Shown piece by piece: positions 44,520 through 56,770 of a DNA stretch of 64,000 bases; position 1 is the first letter of the stretch, and every line of letters starts with the position of its first letter. The translations under genes were made by a program, and so were the position numbers. The stretch comes from Diphasiastrum complanatum (Eukaryota; Streptophyta; Lycopodiopsida; Lycopodiales; Lycopodiaceae). The stretch covers positions 47,858,458 to 47,922,457 of the forward strand of contig CM055103.1 in NCBI GenBank assembly GCA_029204225.1, in the 5' to 3' direction. The notes beneath the pieces were generated by a model. That model was not told where the DNA came from, ran no database searches, and worked only from the letters and a program-made list of their open reading frames with translations.

Positions 44520-46678
44520 TTGCTCTCACAGGATCGAACCTCCGCGTGATGACTACCTTCATCTCCTTGATGCTTGTGTGCTTGGATCTTGGATTGAGGA
44601 TAGGATAGGAAATAAACCCACTATAGGGCATAAGCTATACAACCGCCTATCTCCAAAATCGATCCATTACAAAAGCCTTGAATGGCAAAACACCTCATGA
44701 GGTATGGACATGATCGAAACCTTCATTCAAGCATATTCGAGTGTTTGGTTGCATTGCTTACTCTCAGATCCCTGCAAATCTAAGAAAGAAGCTGGATGAC
44801 ACAAGTAGAAAATCGATTTTCATTGGCTATTTCCCATATCACAGGCATATAGGCTCTACAATCTGGACACCCAGAAAGCTTACACCATTAGAGATGTCAT
44901 TTTTGTGGAAGATCAATTTTTGACCACAAGGGAAAAGCTCGAGAAATTTCCGATCCAAGTATCAAAAATAGCTCCATTGACTCGAAAAATGGGTCAGAAC
45001 CTCAACGACTCGAATCACATCAAAGGATTGAAGTTCAGTCCAGAAAATCGAAAAGATCCAGACAGCCTCCATCCCGATTTATGGATGATCCAGTCTGCTA
45101 TTTTGTGCAGAAACCAAACACCGTATCAGAGGCAATGTCTACACTTGATGCTGATCAATGGAATGCAACAATGGACACATATTTCAATTCTCTGATCGAG
45201 AATCAAACGTGGATTGTAACTCAGCTGCCAAAGGGTCAAAATCTGTTCCATGCAAATGGATATTCACAGCGAAGTATGATGCTGAAGGAAAACTAAATCG
45301 ATACAAGGCTAGGCTAGTTGCCAAAGGCTTCTCCCAGATTCCAGATCTGGATTATTCCGAGACCTTCAACCCAGTTTTCAAGCATGTTTTAATTCGTTTA
45401 CTTATTTCCTATGCAACTGCAACAAATCTCGAAATTCACCAAATGGATGTCTAGATTGCTTTCCTCAATGGGAGTATCGAAGAGGAGATTTACATGTCAC
45501 AGCCAGAGGGATACGAGCTCAAGGGTAAGGAGCACCTTGTTTGCAAAATTTACAAGGCTTTGTATGGTTTGAAACAATCACCAAAATCCTGGTTCCAAAA
45601 ATCAATGTATTTTTAATCGAGAATGGTTTTATTCCAAAATCAACAGACTTGAATGTATATTTCAAGTCTGTATCGAATTCCTTCATTATCATCACTCTTT
45701 ATGTAGATGATATGTTACTATTTAGTAACAATATGAATTTACTGAAGGATGGAAAATGCATGCTAGCACAGGAGTACAAAATGACTGATATGGGTCCAGC
45801 CCATTACTGTCGCGAAAATCAAATTCTTTGAATTTGATCCAGTAGACTCATCAGTCAACAACGATATCTCATCAGCATGCTGGATATATATGGAATGACC
45901 AACTGCAAATCGATTCCCTTTCCACTCGACTTTGGTCTGAAGCTGTCAAAGGAACAATGTCCTCAAACCGAGGTAGAAAAGGAGAAAATGAAGTAGTATC
46001 TGTTTCACTCCATCATCAGCTCACTTATGTATGCAATACTCTGCACTCGATCTGACCTTGCATACTCGATCATCTCTCTCAGCCAGTTCCTATCGAATCC
46101 AGGGCCAACGCTAAGGTCATGACATATGTCCAAGCAACAAAACGTCTTAGCATCTATTATGGAGGCAACCAATCTGCCAATATTCTCGGAGATTACATAG
46201 ATGCAGTTGGGCTAGAGATATCGATACCAGAAGATCGACTTCTGGATTTGTATTCTTGTTCCAATCAAGGCCCAATCTCATGGAACAGCTGAAAATAGAC
46301 CTCAGTAGCATTATCATCAACGGAATCGAAATACATAGCTGCCACAAATGCTACCAAGGAGGCGATTTGGCTAAGAAACTCGCTTGTAGATATCGGCCTT
46401 GCTCAACCACATCCAACGACCATCTATTGTGATAATCAAAGCACAATCACACTTATCTCTAAATCCAAGATTTCATTCTCGGAGCAAGCATATCGAAATC
46501 AAGTATCACTACCTTAGAGAGAAAGTGCAAAGCAAGGAAGTGTCATTGGTTTACTGTAGGACAGATTTTATGGCAGTAGATTACTTCACGAAAGCACTAT
46601 CCAAGGAGCACCATCTCAGATTTAACAATATGCTAAATCTAAAGATCAAAGTTTTTCAGAATCCACATTAAGGGGGAG
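44520..46678 (+). pseudogene. Ty1/copia pol pseudogene (integrase C end, RT, RNase H)
   Basis: In order: integrase C-terminal G-K-T-P-H-E-V-W and F-G-C-I-A-Y (44680-44760); RT start W-N-A-T-M-D and N-R-Y-K-A-R-L-V-A-K-G-F (45150-45335); G-L-K-Q-S-P (45575); the catalytic Y-V-D-D-M-L-L-F (45700); then T-R-S-D-L-A-Y-like and RNase H K-H-I-E-I-K-Y-H (46490-46510) and D-Y-F-T-K-A-L (46580). Gag, protease and the integrase core are missing. Many stops and at least five frame changes make it non-functional. A purine tract, aagggggag, leads into the 3' LTR. Confidence 0.85.
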
Positions 46679-47301
46679 TGTTGGATTTCAATGCTCAGGC
46701 CCAAATCCATTCAGTAATGAGCATCTTGAAAGCTATATATATTTATACCAGAAAACCAAAAAAGAGAGGGTGACTCAAATTTTTAAGCAGAAGATCAAAA
46801 TTCAAAAATCAAATTTTCTTGATATCGGATCGACTCAACTCGACTCATATTTTCCGAGTCAATCCCATAATTTCTCGAGTCATTGCACATTTTTTATACA
46901 TGGTATCTTTTGATACTGTCAACCCGAAATCCGACCCATGTCGCAACGTTGACAGTCCACCTACTCTATACATACATTTACAGTTAGAATGACAGCTACC
47001 TACTATAGGACAGATCTAGTAAATTAAGTAGATTAATGTCATGTTTTCAATGTACTGATCATTGACATGCAATCATCAATGTATAGAGTCAGTGTCTAAT
47101 CAGATTAAAATAATAGTATCATTTTGTAGGCATTACTCTGCATTCAGATTTTGCTCAACGACATTCAGCTGAAGCTTATTTTTCAATCAATCAGAGTGCA
47201 AGTTTTTGTCTACACTATTGCTTTGTTCTATTGTGCATTGCTACTGTTCATTCATCTTGATTTTTTTTGCGGGTAACTAATGTACTTCTGATCCGCAACC
47301 A
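46679..47301 (+). repeat. 3' LTR of the copia element at 44.5-46.7 kb
   Basis: It starts TGTTGGATTTCAATGCTCAG after the purine tract and ends near gatccgcaacca. It is homologous to the solo LTR at 26679-26136. It carries TCGA-rich words 'ttttccgagtcaatccca' and 'ttctcgagtcattgcacatt', the same type as in the minisatellite array at 18040-18260. Confidence 0.75.
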
Positions 47302-49076
47302 TCCATTGCTAGAACTTCTACTGCTATTACACATTTTCAACTTGATATCAGATTTCTGATTCTATCATATCTCTACCGATCCGATATTTGGAAAAGCATA
47401 GATCCTCATTTTCTTACATAAAATCAAGTGTTTATTGCTGCCGGTCTTTATCACAAAAACTATTTTTCGCAAATTGCCAAAGTTTAACCAAAATGTTCTA
47501 TTGCTACAAATAGTTGCTATCTTCAAAATTGGAGAGCTCCCAAGATCTTGACAAACTTGCATGCATGAGTGCTTTCCTCATGTCTCTTTTCTTCTTCTTT
47601 TTGCATCTGCCATGGATGGTTTCACTTTGGCTTCTAAACAGATTCTAACTCTAGGAGGTTTGTATCCTCCATTTGCTTCTAGGTGTTTCCTCAATCTTGT
47701 GTCGTCAGGCTCCAAGGGGATGGGTTCATCATTTGAATTGGTGGTGAACATAGATTTGGACGGACGGGTTGGCGATGGTAGGAAAACATGATGAAGGGCT
47801 TGGTGGGAGAGCAAAAGAACTGATAGTACTATGATTTCAATCTTGGACCCTTGCAATGTCGAGCTTTGACCACCACTCGCTGGTTGAGGAGCTCACTTTG
47901 TCTTGAAGGGCTCACTGTTGTCTTTGTATTTTCCTCAAGATCGATCTAAATCATCTATTGCTTAAGTTTTGTCCTTTCATCCTCAGCTTCTTGGGGTCTT
48001 TCTTTTTATTTTGTGATGTTGCTTTGCTTGCTTCTTAAATCTTTTCTGGCTGGTCAACCAACGTGGTTGGTCTCCGCAAGACACTTGCAATGATCTCTTA
48101 GCCGATTCATTAAAACTATCAGGCTTTGAAAAATTGGGGGTTTCTCATATGGATAATGAGATGATGAAAAACAGAGAAATGGAAGGGAGGGTGGTGGCAG
48201 TGACATCGGTAGATGGTGTGGATGATAGAATAGACATGGGAGTGGATGAAGAAGAAGATTGATTTCCCAATACTTGTACATTCTATATGCTGAATGATCT
48301 TCATCGTGATTGGGGTACTTCTTCTAATTGAGTCCCTTTGGATTGCCCATTTGTCTTTTTAGTCGTGTATTCTTTGTCGCTGGTTTGTGATCTTGGCTGG
48401 TGATGTTGTCGCTGGCAATGTGGTTGCCCCAGTGGATGCCTGTAAATCCACTCTCCCTCCCCCCAAAAAAAAAAAAAATCTATTGGTGGGGATGTTGTTG
48501 CTAGTATCCGGCATGCTCAAGGTTGGATCGTCATGTGGAACACGTAGTTGAATCACGTGGAATATGCAACTGGATTGAAGATTGAAGATTGAACAATTTT
48601 TTAACTAAATTTGTCTCGATCTTGTTGTAATTGAATCGAAAACTAATATGACAACAATATGCAGGAATCAACGCTAAAGTGACATGGATTTTTCAATTTT
48701 TCAATGTGCACAAAAATCCTATCTCTCTACAAGCTGATCTGGAGATAAATAGATGAACAGAAAATGCATTCTTGAGATATGCTACAAGACTTCTCTTGTT
48801 CAATGGCTATCCTTGATGAAATAAAAGCAAATCTAGAAAAAATAGATTCAATTAGAAGAAACAACAAAATCAATTGAATAAAAATGACAAAATAAAAAAG
48901 ATACCATGTTTACAGATAGTGGAAACTACAGAGCACTTGTTAAACAAGATTTTTATTCATCAGCAATGTTACATCACTAGATAGTTGCAATTTCCATTGT
49001 GATTTAGAGTATAAAACTCTGACATGTCCTTGTCAAAAATAAGGTTGGATTTGTGTTACTAAATCTACCATCATTG
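47302..49076. other. No gene recognised
   Basis: Short frames only. A 92-codon minus frame (47856-47578) and its plus-strand counterpart have no recognisable motif. An A-run at 48464-48478 is unremarkable. Confidence 0.4.
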
Positions 49077-49112
49077 TGTTAGAAATCAATGATAAACTTC
49101 ATAGTTACTGTT
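49077..49112 (+). repeat. Remnant of the 5' LTR of the second copia element
   Basis: TGTTAGAAATCAATGATAAA and the next few bases match the start of the 3' LTR at 52717, then the match is lost (a 10-bp deletion, then divergence). The rest of the 5' LTR and gag are not recognisable between 49113 and 49600. Confidence 0.6.
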
Positions 49113-49601
49113 GAGTGGAAAAGTTTTACAATATTTTTTTTTAGTCTTTGTGAAAAGTGCCATTTGTTAGAGAATTGTATCAAGAAATCTCTCATCTGTT
49201 TGTTTGGGAAACTGCAAATCACACCAGATAGTGTCTAGTACTGTCATTCAGAGTTTTGAGGCTTCATACCTTTCACATTATTGATCTCTGTTTGTTTGAA
49301 CGATCATTCGCTTCGAAATCTTTGCAAAGAGGAGGCGACGTAGCCACCCACCGAAGTGGGAAATCTAAAATTTCCCTTTAAAAGTTCTTATATTTTCTCT
49401 ATTTTTCATATTCGTACCAATATCGGATCCAGGCGCGCGAGGTAAAGAGAATCTCGAGCAGTCGTACATCCGCGCTCTAGTCCGATATCGCATTAGCAAA
49501 AGACAATTATACTGATCAACATATACGATGATGATCAATATGGTAATGATACAGGTGAGAGTTCAAAATTGTTCATTACAACATTAATGACAAGCGATGA
49601 A

Positions 49602-52600
49602 GCCAAGGATACCTGGTACATTGATAGTGGTGCATCCAAGCACATGACTTGAAGGAAAGAGTGGTTGTCAGAATTCAAGAAAACTTACAATGGTGATGAA
49701 GTTGGACAAGCCGATGGCAAATTGCTATTTGTTAAAGGAGTTGGAGTGGTACCGGTGAAGTTAGCCAGTGGGAAGATAAAGCGGATAAGCAATGTGCAAT
49801 ATGTACCTAGCTTAGCTAGCAATCTACTATCTGTTGGGATGATGGCTGATCGACAACTCAAGGTAGAGTTTGACAGAGACAAATGTCTTGTCAAAGACAT
49901 CAAAGACATCAAGAATCACTACAAAGTGATTGCTATAGGAGCTAGAGTCAACGGGAATCGACTCTACAAATTGAATGCAAGATCTTTTACTCAAGCTATG
50001 GTAAGCATTGTTGATAGTTGAAGTGACCTTTGGCATCAAAGGTTTGGTCATATTAGTGCTTAAAGCTTGAAAATTCTTAAAAGAGGTAATCTAGTTGTTG
50101 GATTGCCTAATATCTCTTTTGAAGGAAAAATTTGTGAGGGTTGCATTTTGGGAAAACAGCATAGAGAGAGATTTCCCAAAGATGAAGCAAGAAGAGCCAA
50201 CGGCATTCTTGATCTTGTTCATAGTGATCAGTGTGGACCAATACAAACTAGGTCCATTGGTGGTTGTTACTATTTCATCACATTCATTGATGACTACAAT
50301 AGACATATTTGGATTTATTTCATAAGCAAGAAATCTGATGTTTTTGCCAGGTTTACAGAGTTCAAGGCTCTAGTTGAAAAACAAACAGGTTGTTATATTA
50401 AGACTCTCAGATTAGATGGTGGCGGTGAGTATTTTTCAACAGAGTTTATATATTTTTGCAAAGATCAGGGGATCAAGGGACAAAGTACTGCACCCTATTC
50501 ACCACAATAGAATGGAGTTGCAGAACGGAAAAATAGATCCATTGTGGAGATGGCTAGGGCAATGCTTAAGAGTAAGGGTTTGCCAAATACTTTTTGGGTA
50601 GAAGTATGCAACACAGCTACTCATCTTGAATCGGTGTCCTACAAAGTCCGTGGAGGGTAAGACACCTTACGAAGCTTTTACTGGAAAGAAACCTGATGTT
50701 TCTCATTTACGAGTATTTGGTTGTGATGCTTACGCTCATGTGCCTGATGAAAAACGAAAGAAGCTGGATGCAAAAGCTGTTAAGTGTCTTTTCCTTGGAT
50801 ATGATGAAAGAGCCAAGGCATACGGAATGTATAACACAGATGCACAAAAGATCGTGATTTTCAGAGGTGCTACTTTTGATGAGATGGGTCAAAATGACCA
50901 AATAAAATTGACAATTGATTCCTTTGATGATAAAGACAAAGTACAGGTGAAGAAAGAAGTTGGTGTCGATATGGAAGAGCCAATGGAAAAAGACAGGGTT
51001 AATAATGAGACTCCTAGGAGAGCGTCTAAGTGCTACTTGTCAGTAACAAGTGATGCTAATAAGGGAGATACTCCCGAATCAAGTGAGCATGGAGAGCTTA
51101 GGAGATCAAGCAGAAATCGAAAACCTCCAGCTCGACTGGAGATGAATCTAGCCCTAATGGGATCCATGTTAACGACTCAAGAACCTAAAACTTTCAATGA
51201 AGCAAAGGAACACAAGGAGTGGCATGCAGCTATGGAAACATAAATGGAGGCTATATCGAAGAACAAAATGTGGGACTTGGTTGAGCTATCGTGATGGTAA
51301 GACGCCTATGACATGTAAGTGGATCTACAAGACGAAGTATGGAGCGGATGAGCACCTCAACAAGTACAAGGCATGACTAGTTGCCAGAGGTTTTGAGCAG
51401 CAGGAAGGCAGAGACTTTGAGGAGACCTTCACACCTGTAGCCAAAATGGTAACTATCCGTTCTATCATTGCAATTTCTTTTATGGTTGGAAAATCTAGCA
51501 AATGGACGTCAAATCTGCTTTTCTTAATGGAATGTTGGATGAAGAGGTATATTTAGAGCAACCTCAAGGGTTTGTTGAGCCAGGGAGATATCATTTGGTT
51601 TGTAAACTCAACAAAGCCATATATGGATTGAAGCAAGCACCACGAGCATGGTACTCTTGCATTGATAAACACTTCAAGCGAAGGGGAATGGTAAAGAGTG
51701 ATGTTGATCCTAATCTTTACATTCTTAGTCAAAAACTCAGATATAGTGTTCATTGTCCTCTATGTCGATGATTTGATTGTTACAAGAAGTAATATGGGCT
51801 TAATTGATGAAATCAAATCATACCTTTCCAATACTTTTGACATGAGCGATTTAGGGTTGATGCATTATTGTCTTGGTATTAAAATTTGGCAAAAGGAAGA
51901 CAAATGTTATTCTTATGCAAAGCAAGTATGCATGGGATCTATTGTATAAGTTCAATATGCAAGATTGCAATTCACTAAGTACTCCAATGGAGGCCAATAC
52001 CAAACTTTCTGCATTTGATGAAGCCGAAAAAGTTGATGCATACTTATACAGACAATTAGTGGGCAGTTTAATCTATTTGACACACACACGTCCTGACATT
52101 GCTTATTCTGTTGGTGTGGTAAGTCAATTTATGCAAGAACCGAGTTAGACTCACTGGAAAGCTGCTAAACGTATTTTGAGATATGTTCGGGGCACGTTAA
52201 ATTCTGGCTTGAAGTATGATCAGTCTGAAGCCCTAATGTTGGTAGGTTATACAGATGCTGATTGGGCAAGAAATATTGATGATAGACGATCTACTAGTGA
52301 CCATACATTTAGCTATGGTACATCTGATATTTCTTGGAGCAGCAAGAAGCAACTACAGTAGCCTTATCTTCGACGAAAGCTGAGTATCATGCACTTAGCA
52401 ATGCTACACAAGAGGTAATATGGCTACGAAGACTACTTACTGATCTAAGTCAATCACAGGTGGATGCTACAATTGTATATTGCGACAACAAAAGTTGTAT
52501 CCATCTTGCCAGAAACCCAATTCTACATGCTCAAACAAAACACATCGAGATACACCATCACTTTGTTCAAGAGAAAATAATTGATGGTGCCAGTGATCTA

Positions 52601-52700
52601 GTTTTTTGTAAATCTGAAGATCAAGTGGCTGATATTTTTACTAAGTCTTTAGGTAAATGTAAATTTGAGAACCTTTGTAGTCTCTAGAAGAATGTAATTT
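49602..52700 (+). pseudogene. Ty1/copia pol pseudogene (protease to RNase H)
   Basis: A near-complete pol. Protease: W-Y-I-D-S-G-A-S-K-H-M (49617-49650), with a stop right after. GAG-pre-integrase and HHCC finger: L-W-H-Q-R-F-G-H (50030) and C-E-G-C. Integrase core: H-S-D-Q-C-G-P, F-I-D-D-Y, and the G-G-G-E-Y-F Glu (50230-50440). K-T-P-Y-E-A-F (50660). RT: K-S-A-F-L-N-G (51510), G-L-K-Q-A-P-R and Y-V-D-D-L (51765). RNase H: T-D-A-D-W-A (52250), T-K-A-E-Y (52375) and K-H-I-E-I-H-H-H (52540). At least six stops (for example 49650, 50018, 50062, 50508, 51241, 52146) and several frameshifts kill it. Gag is lost. It is a different family from the element at 44.5 kb. Confidence 0.9.
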
Positions 52701-52716
52701 TATCATTGAGGGAGAG

Positions 52717-52980
52717 TGTTAGAAATCAATGATAAACTTCATTGTTACACTTCTTAGTTACTATTCACGATGTACTTTATTATTGACAGCTATTACCAGC
52801 TGTAACTAGTCGTAGGCTAGTCTAGTAGTCTACTCCTAAGTTTTCTCTCGATCAGAGTCCTAGAAGGAATATTCCTAGGCCCCACGGGTCTATATATACC
52901 TATAGAAACTCACCCTCCTCCACTTCTAGAATCCAATTTTCAATTGCCAAAAATTCTCCTCTCTTGCGTCATCATGGCTC
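52717..52980 (+). repeat. 3' LTR of the second copia element (right end approximate)
   Basis: TGTTAGAAATCAATGATAAA follows the purine tract gagggagag. A TATA box, tctatatatacc, lies at about 52890. It matches the 5' remnant at 49077 for about 35 bp. The right limit is uncertain. Confidence 0.65.
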
Positions 52981-53519
52981 AGAAGCGAGTGTCAATTTCT
53001 ACTTGATTATGTGGTTTGGCTCCACAACACTCTTTATGGTTTGCTTCTTTCAAAATGATAGTTATCTCCAACCTCTTTCATCCACCCTTGGGTACGAGGA
53101 TTGCCATCCAAACACAAAAAATATCTTTCTGAGTAATTCTACCCAATCCTCATTCTAGTAAGTTCAACCTTGAGTGTCTCATTTAACTCAAGCTAAATTG
53201 CATTCCATATTCTTTTATATCTTTATTCAATAAGATACTAATACCTCCTACTTCACATGAAGATAACAGAAATGATTCTTTCTTTTCTAAATAGTCATCT
53301 TCTCTCTAGGTTCACTTCATGGCATTTTTTTTGAGATCAACCTGCCATACACTCTCATGGATATAAATCTTACACAAAGGGATTGGTGGAGGGGGGCTAC
53401 TTTTTATGACCCACAATCAACTCATTGTTTCTAAAAGCATCTCGACATGAAATCCATGTGGAATTTTTGAGTATTCATTGTCCTCCCTTTTCCCCTTTTT
53501 CTCCTTATCTTCTTTCTCA
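52981..53519. other. No gene recognised
   Basis: Probably the flank of the copia element. No sustained frame or motif. Confidence 0.4.
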
Positions 53520-53906
53520 ACCTCCTCCATTGGGTTGTCAATTGAATACAATGATTTACAGTTTGTAGGATTTGACGAAGTTTCCTTGATTGGTGAACAA
53601 AATATCAAATTTACAGATCAAAGACTTCGAATCATGAAACACAATCCATCACAATGTTTTGGTGGTGTTGATGTTATAAGTTGTGGTGACCTATTTCAAA
53701 CGACTCCTATTCCAACAATTTTTGAAGCCATTGACAGTTATGCCTTCATAGGGCGAACAATAAAAAGTCATAAACCAGAACAACTTGAACACATTAAGAT
53801 ATTTAATACAACGCATACTATTATTTTTATGCAAGATTCACTTACAAAACTTTTAGCAAAATTGCAATATACAATCAACCAAACTCTAATATTCATATGT
53901 TTATAA
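53520..53906 (+). pseudogene. Helitron/PIF1-type helicase fragment
   Basis: The plus frame reads L-Q-F-V-G-F-D-E-V-S-L-I-G (Walker B, D-E-x-S-M), D-Q-R-L-R, then F-G-G-V-D-V-I-S-C-G-D-L-F-Q-T-T-P-I (F-G-G-x-x-V-I-x-x-G-D-x-x-Q-x-P-P-V in working enzymes). These are motifs II and III of the PIF1 family as found in the RepHel protein of Helitrons. Walker A and motifs IV-VI are absent, and the frame ends at 53906. Host PIF1 genes are an alternative source, but the F-G-G-V-D-V-I wording is typical of the Helitron type. It is dead. Confidence 0.65.
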
Positions 53907-56416
53907 AAACCTTCAAAATTTCAACCTTGATGATGCTAATATTGGTCTCCAACAAATCGGAATGTCCATGCTGGACAAGAGTATCCCTTCATTCAACTAG
54001 AATATTCAAAATCGAACATATCGTCCATAGTCTGAGCAAGATGCCAAACTGGGGTCTAATATAACTAACTACTGATCGGCTCTTCAAAATGGGCTTATAC
54101 ACGCAGGATGCCATACTTGGGCCATTAATTAAACAAAATTGATTTTTAGAATTATTATATACATGGGCTCCTTCCATGCAAGGTGCTCCTTCCCTAAATT
54201 CTCCCGGGCTCCATTAAATGTCCCTTAGGCCTTGTATTCTAGCCCCCACACTGCTCAATTGTACACCTGTTTAGGGGTTGTGAATGATCCGTTGTTGAGG
54301 AATTTTGTGTTGGTAGTCCACAAATTCCATGTTTTGTGTGTAGAACAAATCAATTCGAAGGTACTTCAATCCTTGTATTGTATTTTAATATCTTATATGT
54401 TTATGTATAATTCTTAAAACAATTGAAATGCCAATTATACAATGCTATGTAGGTTGCTAGAACTTTAAATATTTCAAATCTAAATATTGCTCCATAAATC
54501 TTGCATAAAAAATGCACCTTCATTTCTATAGCACAATAAATAATTGGACTAGTTACAACTAGCTGAATTTGTTAGAAAAAAAATTTTGCAAGCACATCAA
54601 AAATTGCCCAAAAACCTAACATAAAGCTCATTTGACTAATATTCACGGAATAATGTACTACTATATCCATCACTATTCAACATGATATAACTTTATTATG
54701 CCATAGTTGTATCTGACACATTGACCACTCAAATTATCACAAAATCTAGTTAATTTGCCTTTTCTTGTGATTTGTGCTACTACTAAAAACCATGCTTGGA
54801 ATGCGGTTAATAAATAAAGAGCATTATGTCAAGGAATACGAGACAAGGTGGGTAAAAAAAAATCTTATGATGCTTATGCAAGCTTGAAGCCTACCTATTG
54901 CTCCATTGACGTACTTGGTTTCATCTTAGGTTCTACCTAACATTATACTCGTTCATGTGCCCAGACTTGTAGTGATTTGCTCTATGTGGATTTAAGAAAC
55001 AAAATAGAGAGCATACTCTACAACATAACTTATTTCACCATCTCTCTATGCACTAAAAGTTGGAATATTTTTCTTGTTATATGGGCCCTGCCAAAGCAAC
55101 TTTTATGCATTATATTTGGCAAACACAATGTGCCATTCTTGAACTAGGGCTTTCATTATGTTTTGTATGATGATGATCACACAGTCTTGCAAACAACGCC
55201 TAGAGAGCACCCGATTGGCATAAAGTTTCATTGCAGCACATCCTCTTATTAAGAGATGCCAATTTGCAGTTGTCTTTAATGATAAAACTTTTATTATGAT
55301 GAGCCCTCCTCAACAACCAGCTAAGAAAAGTCTTCGTGCGTGCTTGCCTAGAATTCCTAGCATTTCAAAACACACATCACTCACTATGTTCTCATGCGAA
55401 TCTACACCACATTGCACCTACTTATTACATCCATTTGGACAATTCTTTCCAACTGGTACCACTCTAGCCACGAGGCAAAAGTATATCATGAAGACAGATG
55501 TCTAGAGACTCACTTCAAATGAGCAATGAACCAACATGCAAAAACTCTTTGTAAAGTGCGTTGAGAATGATACAAAGTATTGCATGCATGAATGGCTACC
55601 TCAATGGCATTGCTGGTCAGAGACCAAAAACTAAAGAACACAGTTAGATTTGGATAAATGTATACTGTTTCCACTAGTTGATATTAAAGATTGTATCAAG
55701 AGAAATAAGCTAGAACCTTGAAAACGTTCAGAAAAGATTCAAATAATCAGAGCACAATTCAGATGTTCTGTATTTCAGCGCCTCAAATACATTATTGTGC
55801 TAAAAGGATCAAAAAGTTCTAATCAGCTCATTGAGTTTTAAGAGACTGAGCACCACAATATGCAAGTTGCAAGGTCAATGAAACAATTAATGATTTTAAT
55901 CCAACTGTCAGATGAACTCGCTATGTGGTGCCCATATGAAGAAGTAAAACAAATTCAAGCATCCTTTGGGCTGAATTCAATTTTGGTGAAATAGAAGATT
56001 GTAATATCTGAAGCAGTTTACACAATTCCAACAATATCGAAGCATAATTGACAAAACCTGCAAGCAAATACACAAGCTAGACTGATTCTTACAAACTTAA
56101 TGACAATCTCAAGTAAATATTGCACGGCAGCAACACGTACATCTGCTTTGATAAAAGCTCAAAGAATATCTGAGATCATCCAAAAACTTGACGAACAAGA
56201 ATTCTTGCTTGTGTCATAACGCGTCATTGGAAACAAAAATATAATCTACACATCAAGGCATAATTGGAGGCTTTTTATCACAAGCAGCTATAAGACAGGC
56301 AACCTTAAAAGAGCTCTGTTTGGAGGATACTAATGCTACCAAAGTGTGCGCTTGCTGTTACCTAGCCCAAAGACTTCTGTCCCAGGAAAAGGCTTTTCTT
56401 TTCCAGATGCAAAACC
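53907..56416. other. No gene recognised
   Basis: AT-rich, short frames only. It may include more decayed Helitron sequence right of the helicase fragment, but no motif supports that. Confidence 0.4.
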
Positions 56417-56770
56417 TTAGCTATTTTGAACTACTTTGCTGCAGAGCCTTTTGAAGTTGTTTTCTTGAGATTTAGAAGAGGGGTATCCAGGTTTTGATCT
56501 TTTTTCATGGTGATGATATGTCCCTTTATGTGGCTGCAACATGGAGAGCTTGAAGGCAGCTTGTTCCAGCATAGTGGACATTGCTAGCGACGCCTCCGTG
56601 GTGATAGATTCCAAGGCCCATCTTTCTTCCTCAGTGTCTCTCAACTCAGGAGCATCAAAGGCCTTCCTTTCCTCAAACCTGCTGCAAGTACGAAGCAGTA
56701 AGCAAATGGCATAACAAAACCAGGAACATGCTTGCATTCAAGATCGTACTCACGGACTCGAAGGAGCAGA
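56417..56770 (-). CDS. 3'-terminal exon(s) of an unrecognised gene
   Basis: On the minus strand a good acceptor (ttcgtacttgcag, exon from 56690) opens a frame of about 88 codons ending at the stop at 56417. It includes R-F-E-E-R-K-A-F-D-A-P-E, then R-D-T-E-E-E-R-W-A-L-E-S, then A-M-S-T-M-L-E-Q-A-A-F-K-L-S-M-L-Q, an amphipathic helical region, and a basic tail. A strong donor, gtgagt, lies upstream (around 56750), preceded by coding-like Q-F-S-A-P-S-S-P that joins in frame. Exons further upstream (to the right) were not identified, so this may be a real gene end or a fragment. I do not recognise the family. Confidence 0.4.

Noticed and set aside
49602-52700. Active copia retrotransposon
   Set aside because: Stops after the protease motif, in the integrase and RT regions, several frameshifts, loss of gag and a truncated 5' LTR exclude activity.
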